DNA of 6,808 nt. Source: Gammaproteobacteria bacterium UBA2168. Its GTDB lineage: Bacteria > Pseudomonadota > Gammaproteobacteria > Pseudomonadales > Azotimanducaceae. Positions 6,334-6,808 of this stretch are shown here, piece after piece. Position 1 is the stretch's first letter. Each line of letters starts with the position of its first letter. The notes beneath the pieces are model-generated. The model was not told the DNA's origin and ran no database searches. It saw nothing but the letters and a program-made list of their open reading frames with translations. A program made the position numbers and the translations under genes. The DNA is taken from NCBI GenBank assembly GCA_002327525.1, contig DCWG01000159.1:1-6808 (forward strand), in the 5' to 3' direction.

Positions 6334-6808
6334 TCAGGTCCCCTTCGCCAGCAGGTGTTTCGGAATGGTCGCCCGTTCGACCAGTTCGAAGACCAGCTCG
6401 GTCAGCACCGCCAGCAGTGCAGCCGGAACGGCGCCCTGCAAAATCAGTGAAACGTTGTTCAGCGCGAGCCCGGTTACGATCGGATCACCCAGCCCACCTG
6501 CGCCGATGAAGGCCGCGAGCGTCGCCGTGCCGATGCTGATTACCGCCGCCGTGCGCACACCGGCCAGAATACTCGGCATGGACAGCGGCAGATACAGATG
6601 CCGGAGTTGCTCTGTTTCAGTGAGTCCCATCGCGCCGGCCACCCTGATCAGTGACGGATCCACCGTCGTCAGCGCGGTGATGGAGTTGCGCAATATCGGC
6701 AACAGCGAGTACAGAAATAGGGCGATCACCGCGGGCAGCGCGCCGATTCCGAACAAAGGGATCATCAAGGCGAGCAGCGCGATGGACGGAATCGTCTGGA
6801 GCAGCCCG
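6334..6808 (-). CDS. Osmoprotectant (glycine betaine/choline-type) ABC permease, C-terminal part
   Basis: The 157 visible residues are the C-terminal part of an OpuB/OpuC/YehW/ProW-type BPD-transport permease, an inner-membrane subunit for uptake of betaine-like compatible solutes. Matching motifs are GLLQTIPSIALLA at the visible start, IPLFGIGALPAVIALFLYSLLPILRN, and the EAA-loop AGAMGLTETEQLRHLYLPLSMPSILAG that contacts the ATPase. Next comes AAVISIGTATLAAFIGAGGLGDPI, highly conserved in this group. The stop is TGA at 6334-6336. Reading continues without interruption to the right edge, so the TTG or ATG around 6763-6768 is internal, not a start. Family members are about 210-300 residues, or longer when fused to a binding domain, so the N-terminus lies outside. 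Partner ATPase and binding-protein genes are presumably upstream, beyond the window. The exact substrate cannot be told from this subunit. Confidence 0.88.
   Translation of the reverse strand, partial: GLLQTIPSIALLALMIPLFGIGALPAVIALFLYSLLPILRNSITALTTVDPSLIRVAGAMGLTETEQLRHLYLPLSMPSILAGVRTAAVISIGTATLAAFIGAGGLGDPIVTGLALNNVSLILQGAVPAALLAVLTELVFELVERATIPKHLLAKGT

Overview
The window is GC-rich, densely coded proteobacterial DNA, most probably from a gammaproteobacterium. The basis is high-GC codon use, an AmrZ-like ribbon-helix-helix regulator, a NUDT19-type Nudix protein, and an AttEFGH-type ABC/lipocalin cluster. The organism assignment is inference. Both ends cut through genes. I found no tRNA, rRNA, CRISPR array or insertion sequence.

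Layout. (1) Positions 1-4219, minus strand: a tightly packed four-gene unit read in the order Nudix hydrolase (4219-3461), MacB/LolD-type ABC ATPase (3464-2796), 785-residue double-FtsX permease (2796-439), and lipocalin-fold AttH/CrtC-like lipoprotein running off the left edge (449-1). Three successive junctions overlap: ATGA, TAGTG, and a probable 11-base overlap. (2) Positions 4220-4336: an AT-richer divergent promoter region. (3) Positions 4337-5652, plus strand: a two-gene unit of an Arc/AmrZ-like DNA-binding protein and a receiver-domain protein joined by ATGA. The receiver has a long insertion and a non-HTH C-terminal domain. (4) Positions 5653-5832: a convergent gap without a clear terminator, containing at most a tiny secreted-peptide-like ORF. 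(5) Positions 5833-6279, minus strand: the N-terminal quarter of an OPT-family transporter, ending at a stop right after a conserved motif, probably a gene remnant. (6) Positions 6334-6808, minus strand: the C-terminal part of an osmoprotectant (OpuB/OpuC/ProW-like) ABC permease, cut by the right edge.

How it fits together. The ATPase and double permease are the two parts of a type VII (MacB/LolCDE-like) mechanotransmission or extraction machine. The lipocalin-fold lipoprotein is the natural periplasmic partner for a lipid or isoprenoid-like ligand. Translational coupling ties a probable acyl-CoA diphosphatase to the same unit, suggesting a lipid or envelope role, but no substrate can be read from sequence. 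The divergent regulator/receiver pair shares the promoter region with this unit and could control it. The right-hand genes are solute-uptake functions, one apparently decayed.
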